Of a stretch of 64,000 nucleotides of DNA, positions 1 through 12,800 are shown piece by piece. Both the position numbers and the translations under genes were made by a program. How positions within the stretch are numbered: position 1 is the first letter of the stretch; each line of letters opens with the position of its first letter. The notes under the pieces were generated by a model. It was not told the origin of the DNA. It ran no database searches and worked only from the letters and a program-made list of their open reading frames with translations. The stretch comes from Tetragonia tetragonoides (taxonomy: Eukaryota; Streptophyta; Magnoliopsida; Caryophyllales; Aizoaceae). The stretch lies in contig CM076141.1 in the NCBI GenBank assembly GCA_038025085.1, positions 24,428,501 to 24,492,500 on the forward strand. The letters run 5' to 3'.

Positions 1-940
1 GTAAATGCATCCAAAAGCTTGAGTTGAAGCTTGTTTGTAACTGTAAACATCCTAGGTATAGATTCACACTCAAATGAATGGAAACAAAGTATTTGGATGC
101 GTTCTCATAATATACAACACAAAAGAACTCAAATCTCTTTCACTCTACTCGTATGAGCTTTTAAAACGCGTAAATGCATTCAAAAGCTTGATTTGAAGCT
201 TATTTGTAACTGTAAACATCCTAGGTGTAGTTTTACACTCAAATGAATGTAAACAAAGTATTGGGATGCTTTCTCTTAATAAACAACACAGAAGAACTCA
301 AATCTCTTTCACCCTACTCGTATGAGCTTTTAAAACGCGTAAATGCATTCAAAAGCTTGAGTTGAAGCTTGTTTGTAACTGTAAACATCCTAGGTGTAGT
401 TTCACACTCAAATGAATGCAAACAACGTATTTGGATGCTTTCTCTTAATATACAACACAAAAGAACTCAAATCTCTTTCACCCTACTCGTATGAGCTTTT
501 AAAACGCGTAAATGCATCCAAAAGCATGAGTTGAAGCTTGTTTGTAACTGTAAAAATCCTAGGTATAGATTCACACTCAAATGAATGAAAACAAAGTATT
601 TGGATGCGTTCTCTTAATATACAACACAAAAGAACTCAAATCTCTTTCACTCTACTCGTATGAGCTTTTAAAACGCGTAAATGCATTCAAAAGCTTGAGT
701 TGAAGCTTGTTTGTAACTGTAAACATCCTAGGTGTAGTTTTACACTTAAATGAATGCAAACAAAGTATTTGGATGCTTTCTCTTAATATACAACACAAAA
801 GAACTCAAATCTCTTTCCCCCTACTCGTATGAGCTTTTAAAACGCGTAAATGCATTCAAAAGCTTGAGTTGAAGCTTGTTTGTAACTCTAAACATCCTAG
901 GTGTAGTTTCACAGTCAAATGATTGCAAACAAAGTATTTG
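1..940 (+). repeat. HOR unit 0 (3' part only)
   Basis: The 3' end of a higher-order unit, cut by the window edge. It aligns with 8950-9889, the last 940 bp of unit 2, including the AAAAGCATGAG variant near 520 and TTTCCCCCTACTCG near 806. It ends at the truncated-monomer junction that begins unit 1. Confidence 0.85.
361..529 (+). repeat. Representative type A satellite monomer (169 bp)
   Basis: One full monomer in the phase starting GTTGAAGCTTG. In order it holds the HindIII dyad (shared with the previous monomer end), GTAACTGTAAACATCCTAGG, a TCACACTCAAATGAATGCAAAC segment, GGATGCTTTCTCTTAATATAC, ACACAAAAGAACTCAAATC, CACCCTACTCGTATGAGC, and TTTTAAAACGCGTAAATGCA before the next copy. My hand count gives 58 G or C in 169. 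Its three CpGs lie in ACGCGT (two) and ACTCGTATG (one). No transcription or protein function can be read from it. Confidence 0.95.
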
Positions 941-3900
941 GATGCTTGAGTTGAAGCTTGTTTGTAACTGTAAACATCCCAGGTGTAGTTTTACACTTAA
1001 ATGAATGCAAACAAAGTATTTGGATGGTTTCTCTTAATATACAACACAAAAGAACTCAAATCTCTTTCACCCTACTCGTATGAGCTTTTAAAACGCGAAA
1101 ATGCATTCAAAAGCTTGAGTTGAAGCTTGTTTGTAACTGTAAACATCCTAGGTGTAGTTTCACAGTCAAATGATTGCAAACAAAGTATTTGGATGCTTTC
1201 TCTTAATATACAACACAAAAGAACTCAATTTCTATCACCCTAGTCGTAAGAGCTATTAAAACGCGTAAATTCATTCAACAGCTTGAGTTGAAGCTTGTTT
1301 GTACTTGTAAACATCCTAGGTGTAGTTTCACACTCAAATGAATGCAAACAACGTATTTGGATGCTTTCTCTTAATATACAACACAAAAGAACTCAAATCT
1401 CTTTCACCCTACTCGTATGAGCTTTTAAAACGCGTAAATGCATCCAAAAGCTTGAGTTGAAGCTTGTTTGTAACTGTAAACATCCTAGGTATAGATTCAC
1501 ACTCAAATGAATGGAAACAAAGTATTTGGATGCGTTCTCATAATATACAACACAAAAGAACTCAAATCTCTTTCACTCTACTCGTATGAGCTTTTAAAAC
1601 GCGTAAATGCATTCAAAAGCTTGATTTGAAGCTTATTTGTAACTGTAAACATCCTAGGTGTAGTTTTACACTCAAATGAATGTAAACAAAGTATTGGGAT
1701 GCTTTCTCTTAATATACAACACAGAAGAACTCAAATCTCTTTCACCCTACTCGTATGAGCTTTTAAAACGCGTAAATGCATTCAAAAGCTTGAGTTGAAG
1801 CTTGTTTGTAACTGTAAACATCCTAGGTGTAGTTTTACACTCAAATGAATGTAAACAAAGTATTGGGATGCTTTCTCTTAATACACAACACAGAAGAACT
1901 CAAATCTCTTTCACCTTACTCGTATGTGCTTTTAAAACGCGTAAATGCATTCAAAAGCTTGAGTTGAAGCTTGTTTTTAACAGTAAACATCCTAGGTGTA
2001 GTTTTACACTTAAATGAATGCAAACAAAGTATTTCGATGCTTTCTCTTAATATACAACACAAAAAAACTCAAATCTCTTTCACCCTACTCGTACGAGCTT
2101 TTAAAACGCGTAAATGCATTCAAAAGCTTGAGTTGAAGCTTGTTTGTAACTCTAAACATCCTAGGTGTAGTTTCAAACTCAAATGATTGCAAACAAAGTA
2201 TTTGGATGCTTTCTCTTAATATACAACACAAAAGAACTCAAATCTCTTTCACCCTACTCGTATGAGCTTTTAAAACGCGTAAATGCATTCAAAAGCTTGA
2301 GTTGAAGCTTGTTTGTAACTGTAAACATCCTAGGTATAGTTTCCCACTCAAATGAATGCAAACAAAGTATTTGGATGCTTTCTCTTGATATACAACACAA
2401 AAGAACTCAAATCTCTTTCACCCTACTCGTATGAGCTTTTAAAACGCGTAAATGCATTCAAAAGCTTGAGTTGAAGCTTGTTTGTACTTGTAAACATCAT
2501 AGGTGTAGTTTCACACTCAAATGAATGCAAAAAACATATTTGGATGCGTTGTCTTAATATACAACACAAAAGAACTCAAATCTCTTTCACCCTACTCGTA
2601 TGAGCTTTTAAAACGCGTAAATGCATTCAAAAGCTTGAGTTGAAGTTTGTTTGTAACTGTAAACATCCTAGATATAGTATCACACTCAAATGAATGCAAA
2701 CAGAGTATTTGGATGCTTTCTCTTAATATACAACACAAAAGAACTCAAATCTCTTTCACCCTACTCGTATGAGCTTTTAAAACGCGTAAATGCATTCAAA
2801 AGCTTGAGTTGAAGCTTGTTTGTAACTGTAAACATCCTAGGTATAGTTTCACACTCAAATGAATGCAAACAAAGTATTTGGATGCTTTCTCTTAATATAC
2901 AACACAAAAGAACTCAAATCACTTTCACCCTACTCGTATGAGCTTTTAAAACGCGTAAATGCATTCAAAAGCTTGAGTTGAAGCTTGTTTGTAACTGTAA
3001 ACATCCTAGGTGTAGTTTTACACTCAAATGAATGTAAACAAAGTATTGGGATGCTTTCTCTTAATATACAACACAGAAGAACTCAAATCTCTTTCACCTT
3101 ACTCGTATGTGCTTTTAAAACGCGTAAATGCATTCAAAAGCTTGAGTTGAAGCTTGTTTTTAACAGTAAACATCCTAGGTGTAGTTTTACACTTAAATGA
3201 ATGCAAACAAAGTATTTCGATGCTTTCTCTTAATATACAACACAAAAAAACTCAAATCTCTTTCACCCTACTCGTACGAGCTTTTAAAACGCGTAAATGC
3301 ATTCAAAAGCTTGAGTTGAAGCTTGTTTGTAACTCTAAACATCCTAGGTGTAGTTTCAAACTCAAATGATTGCAAACAAAGTATTTGGATGCTTTCTCTT
3401 AATATACAACACAAAAGAACTCAAATCTCTTTCACCCTACTCGTATGAGCTTTCAAAACGCGTAAATACATTCAAAAGCTTGAGTTGAAGCTTGTTTGTA
3501 ACTGTAAACATCCTAGGTATAATTTCACACTCAAATAAATGCAAACAAAGTATTTGGATGCTTTCTCTTAATATACAACACAAAAGAACTCAAATCTCTT
3601 TCACCCTACTCGTATGAGCTTATAAAACGCGTAAATGCATTCAAAAGCTTGAGTTGAAGCTTGTTTGTAACTGTAAACATCCTAGGTGTAGTTTCACAGT
3701 CAAATGATTGCAAACAAAGTATTTGGATGCTTTCTCTTAATATACAACACAAAAGAACTTAATTTCTATCACCCTAGTCGTAAGAGCTGTTAAAACGCGT
3801 AAGATCATTCAACAGCTTGAGTTGAAGCTTGTTTGTACTTGTAAACATCCTAGGTGTAGTTTCACACTCAAATGAATGCAAACAACGTATTTGGATGCTT

Positions 3901-5076
3901 TCTCTTAATATACAACACAAAAGAACTCAAATCTCTTTCACCCTACTCGTATGAGCTTTTAAAACGCGTAAATGCATCCAAAAGCTTGAGTTGAAGCTTG
4001 TTTGTAACTGTAAACATCCTAGGTATAGATTCACACTCAAATGAATGCAAACAACGTATTTGGATGCTTTCTCTTAATATACCACACAAAAGAACTCAAA
4101 TCTCTTTCACTCTACTCGTATGAGCTTTTAAAACGCGTAAATGCATTCAAAAGCTTGAGTTGAAGCTTGTTTGTAACTGTAAACATCCTAGGTGTAGTTT
4201 CACACTCAAATGAATGCAAACAACGTATTTGGATGCTTTCTCTTAATATACAACACAAAAGAACTCAAATCTCTTTCACTCTACTCGTATGAGCTTTTAA
4301 AACGCGTAAATGCATTCAAAAGCTTGATTTGAATCTTATTTGTAACTGTAAACATCCTAGGTGTAGTTTTACACTCAAATGAATGTAAACAAAGTATTGG
4401 GATGCTTTCTCTTAATAAACAACACAGAAGAACTCAAATCTCTTTCACCCTACTCGTATGAGCTTTTAAAACGCGTAAATGCATTCAAAAGCTTGAGTTG
4501 AAGCTTGTTTGTAACTGTAAACATCCTAGGTGTAGTTTCACACTCAAATGAATGCAAACAACGTATTTGGATGCTTTCTTTTAATATACAACACAAAAGA
4601 ACTCAAATCTCTTTCACCCTACTCGTATGAGCTTTTAAAACGCGTAAATGCATCCAAAAGCATGAGTTGAAGCTTGTTTGTAACTGTAAAAATCCTAGGT
4701 ATAGATTCACACTCAAATGAATGGAAACAAAGTATTTGGATGCGTTCTCTTAATATACAACACAAAAGAACTCAAATCTCTTTCACTCTACTCGTATGAG
4801 CTTTTAAAACGCGTAAATGCATTCAAAAGCTTGAGTTGAAGCTTGTTTGTAACTGTAAACATCCTAGGTGTAGTTTTACACTTAAATGAATGCAAACAAA
4901 GTATTTGGATGCTTTCTCTTAATATACAACACAAAAGAACTCAAATCTCTTTCCCCCTACTCGTATGAGCTTTTAAAACGCGTAAATGCATTCAAAAGCT
5001 TGAGTTGAAGCTTGTTTGTAACTCTAAACATCCTAGGTGTAGTTTCACAGTCAAATGATTGCAAACAAAGTATTTG
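941..5076 (+). repeat. HOR unit 1 (4136 bp, one extra monomer)
   Basis: Measured from junction to junction. The unit begins with GATGCTTGAGTTGAAG, where an 89-bp deletion has joined two GCTT motifs and left an 80-bp monomer remnant. It is 169 bp longer than the basic 3967-bp unit. The extra monomer lies near 4030-4200, where a monomer with AACAACGTAT and ATACCACAC is followed by a near-identical one. The paired landmark variant GTTTTTAACAGTAAAC sits at +1030 (1971) and +2213 (3154), as in intact units. Confidence 0.85.
1224..1356 (+). repeat. Representative type B satellite haplotype
   Basis: A linked haplotype distinguishes a second monomer class: CTCAATTTCTATCACCC for CTCAAATCTCTTTCACCC, CTAGTCGTAAGAGCTGTTAA for CTACTCGTATGAGCTTTTAA, AAATTCATTCAACAGC for AAATGCATTCAAAAGC, GTACTTGTAAAC for GTAACTGTAAAC, and usually AACAACGTAT for AACAAAGTAT. 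The differences occupy about 130 bp; the rest of the monomer is type A. In intact HOR units type B occurs twice, about 284 and 2819 bp after the truncation junction (near 10174 and 12709, 14140 and 16675, 20724 and 23260). It is also scattered through the other blocks, for example near 33533, 49835, 51518, 54720, 58775 and 63615, and inverted near 38265, 41870 and 49610. Confidence 0.88.
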
Positions 5077-8000
5077 GATGCTTGAGTTGAAGCTTGTTTG
5101 TAACTGTAAACATCCCAGGTGTAGTTTTACACTTAAATGAATGCAAACAAAGTATTTGGATGCTTTCTCTTAATATACAACACAAAAGAACTCAAATCTC
5201 TTTCACCCTACTCGTATGAGCTTTTAAAACGCGAAAATGCATTCAAAAGCTTGAGTTGAAGCTTGTTTGTAACTGTAAACATCCTAGGTGTAGTTTCACA
5301 GTCAAATGATTGCAAACAAAGTATTTGGATGCTTTCTCTTAATATACAACACAAAAGAACTCAATTTCTATCACCCTAGTCGTAAGAGCTGTTAAAACGC
5401 GTAAATTCATTCAACAGCTTGAGTTGAAGCTTGTTTGTACTTGTAAACATCCTAGGTGTAGTTTCACACTCAAATGAATGCAAACAACGTATTTGGATGC
5501 TTTCTCTTAATATACAACACAAAAGAACTCAAATCTCTTTCACCCTACTCGTATGAGCTTTTAAAACGCGTAAATGCATCCAAAAGCTTGAGTTGAAGCT
5601 TGTTTGTAACTGTAAACATCCTAGGTATAGATTCACACTCAAATGAATGGAAACAAAGTATTTGGATGCGTTCTCATAATATACAACACAAAAGAACTCA
5701 AATCTCTTTCACTCTACTCGTATGAGCTTTTAAAACGCGTAAATGCATTCAAAAGCTTGATTTGAAGCTTATTTGTAACTGTAAACATCCTAGGTGTAGT
5801 TTTACACTCAAATGAATGTAAACAAAGTATTGGGATGCTTTCTCTTAATATACAACACAGAAGAACTCAAATCTCTTTCACCCTACTCGTATGAGCTTTT
5901 AAAACGCGTAAATGCATTCAAAAGCTTGAGTTGAAGCTTGTTTGTAACTGTAAACATCCTAGGTGTAGTTTTACACTCAAATGAATGTAAACAAAGTATT
6001 GGGATGCTTTCTCTTAATACACAACACAGAAGAACTCAAATCTCTTTCACCTTACTCGTATGTGCTTTTAAAACGCGTAAATGCATTCAAAAGCTTGAGT
6101 TGAAGCTTGTTTTTAACAGTAAACATCCTAGGTGTAGTTTTACACTTAAATGAATGCAAACAAAGTATTTCGATGCTTTCTCTTAATATACAACACAAAA
6201 AAACTCAAATCTCTTTCACCCTACTCGTACGAGCTTTTAAAACGCGTAAATGCATTCAAAAGCTTGAGTTGAAGCTTGTTTGTAACTCTAAACATCCTAG
6301 GTGTAGTTTCAAACTCAAATGATTGCAAACAAAGTATTTGGATGCTTTCTCTTAATATACAACACAAAAGAACTCAAATCTCTTTCACCCTACTCGTATG
6401 AGCTTTTAAAACGCGTAAATGCATTCAAAAGCTTGAGTTGAAGCTTGTTTGTAACTGTAAACATCCTAGGTATAATTTCACACTCAAATGAATGCAAACA
6501 AAGTATTTGGATGCTTTCTCTTAATATACAACACAAAAGAACTCAAATCACTTTCACCCTACTCGTATGAGCTTTTAAAACGCGTAAATGCATTCAAAAG
6601 CTTGAGTTGAAGCTTGTTTGTAACTGTAAACATCCTAGGTGTAGTTTTACACTCAAATGAATGTAAACAAAGTATTGGGATGCTTTCTCTTAATATACAA
6701 CACAGAAGAACTCAAATCTCTTTCACCTTACTCGTATGTGCTTTTAAAACGCGTAAATGCATTCAAAAGCTTGAGTTGAAGCTTGTTTTTAACAGTAAAC
6801 ATCCTAGGTGTAGTTTTACACTTAAATGAATGCAAACAAAGTATTTCGATGCTTTCTCTTAATATACAACACAAAAAAACTCAAATCTCTTTCACCCTAC
6901 TCGTACGAGCTTTTAAAACGCGTAAATGCATTCAAAAGCTTGAGTTGAAGCTTGTTTGTAACTCTAAACATCCTAGGTGTAGTTTCAAACTCAAATGATT
7001 GCAAACAAAGTATTTGGATGCTTTCTCTTAATATACAACACAAAAGAACTCAAATCTCTTTCACCCTACTCGTATGAGCTTTCAAAACGCGTAAATACAT
7101 TCAAAAGCTTGAGTTGAAGCTTGTTTGTAACTGTAAACATCCTAGGTATAATTTCACACTCAAATAAATGCAAACAAAGTATTTGGATGCTTTCTCTTAA
7201 TATACAACACAAAAGAACTCAAATCTCTTTCACCCTACTCGTATGAGCTTATAAAACGCGTAAATGCATTCAAAAGCTTGAGTTGAAGCTTGTTTGTAAC
7301 TGTAAACATCCTAGGTGTAGTTTCACAGTCAAATGATTGCAAACAAAGTATTTGGATGCTTTCTCTTAATATACAACACAAAAGAACTCAAATCTCTTTC
7401 ACCCTACTCGTATGAGCTTTTAAAACGCGTAAATGCATCCAAAAGCTTGAGTTGAAGCTTGTTTGTAACTGTAAACATCCTAGGTATAATTTCACACTCA
7501 AATAAATGCAAACAAAGTATTTGGATGCTTTCTCTTAATATACAACACAAAAGAACTCAAATCTCTTTCACCCTACTCGTATGAGCTTATAAAACGCGTA
7601 AATGCATTCAAAAGCTTGAGTTGAAGCTTGTTTGTAACTGTAAACATCCTAGGTATAGTTTCCCACTCAAATGAATGCAAACAAAGTATTTGGATGCTTT
7701 CTCTTGATATACAACACAAAAGAACTCAAATCTCTTTCACCCTACTCGTATGAGCTTTTAAAACGCGTAAATGCATTCAAAAGCTTGAGTTGAAGCTTGT
7801 TTGTACTTGTAAACATCATAGGTGTAGTTTCACACTCAAATGAATGCAAAAAACATATTTGGATGCGTTGTCTTAATATACAACACAAAAGAACTCAAAT
7901 CTCTTTCACCCTACTCGTATGAGCTTTTAAAACGCGTAAATGCATTCAAAAGCTTGAGTTGAAGCTTGTTTGTAACTGTAAACATCCTAGGTATAATTTC

Positions 8001-9889
8001 ACACTCAAATGAATGCAAACAAAGTATTTGGATGCTTTCTCTTAATATACAACACAAAAGAACTCAAATCACTTTCACCCTACTCGTATGAGCTTTTAAA
8101 ACGCGTAAATGCATTCAAAAGCTTGAGTTGAAGCTTGTTTGTAACTGTAAACATCCTAGGTGTAGTTTTACACTCAAATGAATGTAAACAAAGTATTGGG
8201 ATGCTTTCTCTTAATATACAACACAGAAGAACTCAAATCTCTTTCACCTTACTCGTATGTGCTTTTAAAACGCGTAAATGCATTCAAAAGCTTGAGTTGA
8301 AGCTTGTTTTTAACAGTAAACATCCTAGGTGTAGTTTTACACTTAAATGAATGCAAACAAAGTATTTCGATGCTTTCTCTTAATATACAACACAAAAAAA
8401 CTCAAATCTCTTTCACCCTACTCGTACGAGCTTTTAAAACGCGTAAATGCATTCAAAAGCTTGAGTTGAAGCTTGTTTGTAACTCTAAACATCCTAGGTG
8501 TAGTTTCAAACTCAAATGATTGCAAACAAAGTATTTGGATGCTTTCTCTTAATATACAACACAAAAGAACTCAAATCTCTTTCACCCTACTCGTATGAGC
8601 TTTCAAAACGCGTAAATACATTCAAAAGCTTGAGTTGAAGCTTGTTTGTAACTGTAAACATCCTAGGTATAATTTCACACTCAAATAAATGCAAACAAAG
8701 TATTTGGATGCTTTCTCTTAATATACAACACAAAAGAACTCAAATCTCTTTCACCCTACTCGTATGAGCTTATAAAACGCGTAAATGCATTCAAAAGCTT
8801 GAGTTGAAGCTTGTTTGTAACTGTAAACATCCTAGGTGTAGTTTCACAGTCAAATGATTGCAAACAAAGTATTTGGATGCTTTCTCTTAATATACAACAC
8901 AAAAGAACTCAAATCTCTTTCACCCTACTCGTATGAGCTTTTAAAACGCGTAAATGCATCCAAAAGCTTGAGTTGAAGCTTGTTTGTAACTGTAAACATC
9001 CTAGGTATAGATTCACACTCAAATGAATGGAAACAAAGTATTTGGATGCGTTCTCATAATATACAACACAAAAGAACTCAAATCTCTTTCACTCTACTCG
9101 TATGAGCTTTTAAAACGCGTAAATGCATTCAAAAGCTTGATTTGAAGCTTATTTGTAACTGTAAACATCCTAGGTGTAGTTTTACACTCAAATGAATGTA
9201 AACAAAGTATTGGGATGCTTTCTCTTAATAAACAACACAGAAGAACTCAAATCTCTTTCACCCTACTCGTATGAGCTTTTAAAACGCGTAAATGCATTCA
9301 AAAGCTTGAGTTGAAGCTTGTTTGTAACTGTAAACATCCTAGGTGTAGTTTCACACTCAAATGAATGCAAACAACGTATTTGGATGCTTTCTCTTAATAT
9401 ACAACACAAAAGAACTCAAATCTCTTTCACCCTACTCGTATGAGCTTTTAAAACGCGTAAATGCATCCAAAAGCATGAGTTGAAGCTTGTTTGTAACTGT
9501 AAAAATCCTAGGTATAGATTCACACTCAAATGAATGAAAACAAAGTATTTGGATGCGTTCTCTTAATATACAACACAAAAGAACTCAAATCTCTTTCACT
9601 CTACTCGTATGAGCTTTTAAAACGCGTAAATGCATTCAAAAGCTTGAGTTGAAGCTTGTTTGTAACTGTAAACATCCTAGGTGTAGTTTTACACTTAAAT
9701 GAATGCAAACAAAGTATTTGGATGCTTTCTCTTAATATACAACACAAAAGAACTCAAATCTCTTTCCCCCTACTCGTATGAGCTTTTAAAACGCGTAAAT
9801 GCATTCAAAAGCTTGAGTTGAAGCTTGTTTGTAACTCTAAACATCCTAGGTGTAGTTTCACAGTCAAATGATTGCAAACAAAGTATTTG
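5077..9889 (+). repeat. HOR unit 2 (4813 bp, expanded by five monomers)
   Basis: Starts at the second truncation junction. The landmark GTTTTTAACAG occurs three times (6107, 6783, 8304) instead of twice. The 6783 to 8304 distance is 1521 bp, exactly nine monomers, and the sequence around 6440-7440 recurs at about 7960-8960. Relative to 3967 bp the unit has gained 846 bp, five monomers plus one base. The second type B monomer expected in the unit has been replaced by type A. This fits internal unequal exchange in register with the 169-bp monomer. Confidence 0.82.
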
Positions 9890-12800
9890 GATGCTTGAGT
9901 TGAAGCTTGTTTGTAACTGTAAACATCCCAGGTGTAGTTTTACACTTAAATGAATGCAAACAAAGTATTTGGATGCTTTCTCTTAATATACAACACAAAA
10001 GAACTCAAATCTCTTTCACCCTACTCGTATGAGCTTTTAAAACGCGAAAATGCATTCAAAAGCTTGAGTTGAAGCTTGTTTGTAACTGTAAACATCCTAG
10101 GTGTAGTTTCACAGTCAAATGATTGCAAACAAAGTATTTGGATGCTTTCTCTTAATATACAACACAAAAGAACTCAATTTCTATCACCCTAGTCGTAAGA
10201 GCTATTAAAACGCGTAAATTCATTCAACAGCTTGAGTTGAAGCTTGTTTGTACTTGTAAACATCCTAGGTGTAGTTTCACACTCAAATGAATGCAAACAA
10301 CGTATTTGGATGCTTTCTCTTAATATACAACACAAAAGAACTCAAATCTCTTTCACCCTACTCGTATGAGCTTTTAAAACGCGTAAATGCATCCAAAAGC
10401 TTGAGTTGAAGCTTGTTTGTAACTGTAAACATCCTAGGTATAGATTCACACTCAAATGAATGGAAACAAAGTATTTGGATGCGTTCTCATAATATACAAC
10501 ACAAAAGAACTCAAATCTCTTTCACTCTACTCGTATGAGCTTTTAAAACGCGTAAATGCATTCAAAAGCTTGATTTGAAGCTTATTTGTAACTGTAAACA
10601 TCCTAGGTGTAGTTTTACACTCAAATGAATGTAAACAAAGTATTGGGATGCTTTCTCTTAATATACAACACAGAAGAACTCAAATCTCTTTCACCCTACT
10701 CGTATGAGCTTTTAAAACGCGTAAATGCATTCAAAAGCTTGAGTTGAAGCTTGTTTGTAACTGTAAACATCCTAGGTGTAGTTTTACACTCAAATGAATG
10801 TAAACAAAGTATTGGGATGCTTTCTCTTAATACACAACACAGAAGAACTCAAATCTCTTTCACCTTACTCGTATGTGCTTTTAAAACGCGTAAATGCATT
10901 CAAAAGCTTGAGTTGAAGCTTGTTTTTAACAGTAAACATCCTAGGTGTAGTTTTACACTTAAATGAATGCAAACAAAGTATTTCGATGCTTTCTCTTAAT
11001 ATACAACACAAAAAAACTCAAATCTCTTTCACCCTACTCGTACGAGCTTTTAAAACGCGTAAATGCATTCAAAAGCTTGAGTTGAAGCTTGTTTGTAACT
11101 CTAAACATCCTAGGTGTAGTTTCAAACTCAAATGATTGCAAACAAAGTATTTGGATGCTTTCTCTTAATATACAACACAAAAGAACTCAAATCTCTTTCA
11201 CCCTACTCGTATGAGCTTTTAAAACGCGTAAATGCATTCAAAAGCTTGAGTTGAAGCTTGTTTGTAACTGTAAACATCCTAGGTATAGTTTCCCACTCAA
11301 ATGAATGCAAACAAAGTATTTGGATGCTTTCTCTTGATATACAACACAAAAGAACTCAAATCTCTTTCACCCTACTCGTATGAGCTTTTAAAACGCGTAA
11401 ATGCATTCAAAAGCTTGAGTTGAAGCTTGTTTGTACTTGTAAACATCATAGGTGTAGTTTCACACTCAAATGAATGCAAAAAACATATTTGGATGCGTTG
11501 TCTTAATATACAACACAAAAGAACTCAAATCTCTTTCACCCTACTCGTATGAGCTTTTAAAACGCGTAAATGCATTCAAAAGCTTGAGTTGAAGTTTGTT
11601 TGTAACTGTAAACATCCTAGATATAGTATCACACTCAAATGAATGCAAACAGAGTATTTGGATGCTTTCTCTTAATATACAACACAAAAGAACTCAAATC
11701 TCTTTCACCCTACTCGTATGAGCTTTTAAAACGCGTAAATGCATTCAAAAGCTTGAGTTGAAGCTTGTTTGTAACTGTAAACATCCTAGGTATAGTTTCA
11801 CACTCAAATGAATGCAAACAAAGTATTTGGATGCTTTCTCTTAATATACAACACAAAAGAACTCAAATCACTTTCACCCTACTCGTATGAGCTTTTAAAA
11901 CGCGTAAATGCATTCAAAAGCTTGAGTTGAAGCTTGTTTGTAACTGTAAACATCCTAGGTGTAGTTTTACACTCAAATGAATGTAAACAAAGTATTGGGA
12001 TGCTTTCTCTTAATATACAACACAGAAGAACTCAAATCTCTTTCACCTTACTCGTATGTGCTTTTAAAACGCGTAAATGCATTCAAAAGCTTGAGTTGAA
12101 GCTTGTTTTTAACAGTAAACATCCTAGGTGTAGTTTTACACTTAAATGAATGCAAACAAAGTATTTCGATGCTTTCTCTTAATATACAACACAAAAAAAC
12201 TCAAATCTCTTTCACCCTACTCGTACGAGCTTTTAAAACGCGTAAATGCATTCAAAAGCTTGAGTTGAAGCTTGTTTGTAACTCTAAACATCCTAGGTGT
12301 AGTTTCAAACTCAAATGATTGCAAACAAAGTATTTGGATGCTTTCTCTTAATATACAACACAAAAGAACTCAAATCTCTTTCACCCTACTCGTATGAGCT
12401 TTCAAAACGCGTAAATACATTCAAAAGCTTGAGTTGAAGCTTGTTTGTAACTGTAAACATCCTAGGTATAATTTCACACTCAAATAAATGCAAACAAAGT
12501 ATTTGGATGCTTTCTCTTAATATACAACACAAAAGAACTCAAATCTCTTTCACCCTACTCGTATGAGCTTATAAAACGCGTAAATGCATTCAAAAGCTTG
12601 AGTTGAAGCTTGTTTGTAACTGTAAACATCCTAGGTGTAGTTTCACAGTCAAATGATTGCAAACAAAGTATTTGGATGCTTTCTCTTAATATACAACACA
12701 AAAGAACTTAATTTCTATCACCCTAGTCGTAAGAGCTGTTAAAACGCGTAAGATCATTCAACAGCTTGAGTTGAAGCTTGTTTGTACTTGTAAACATCCT

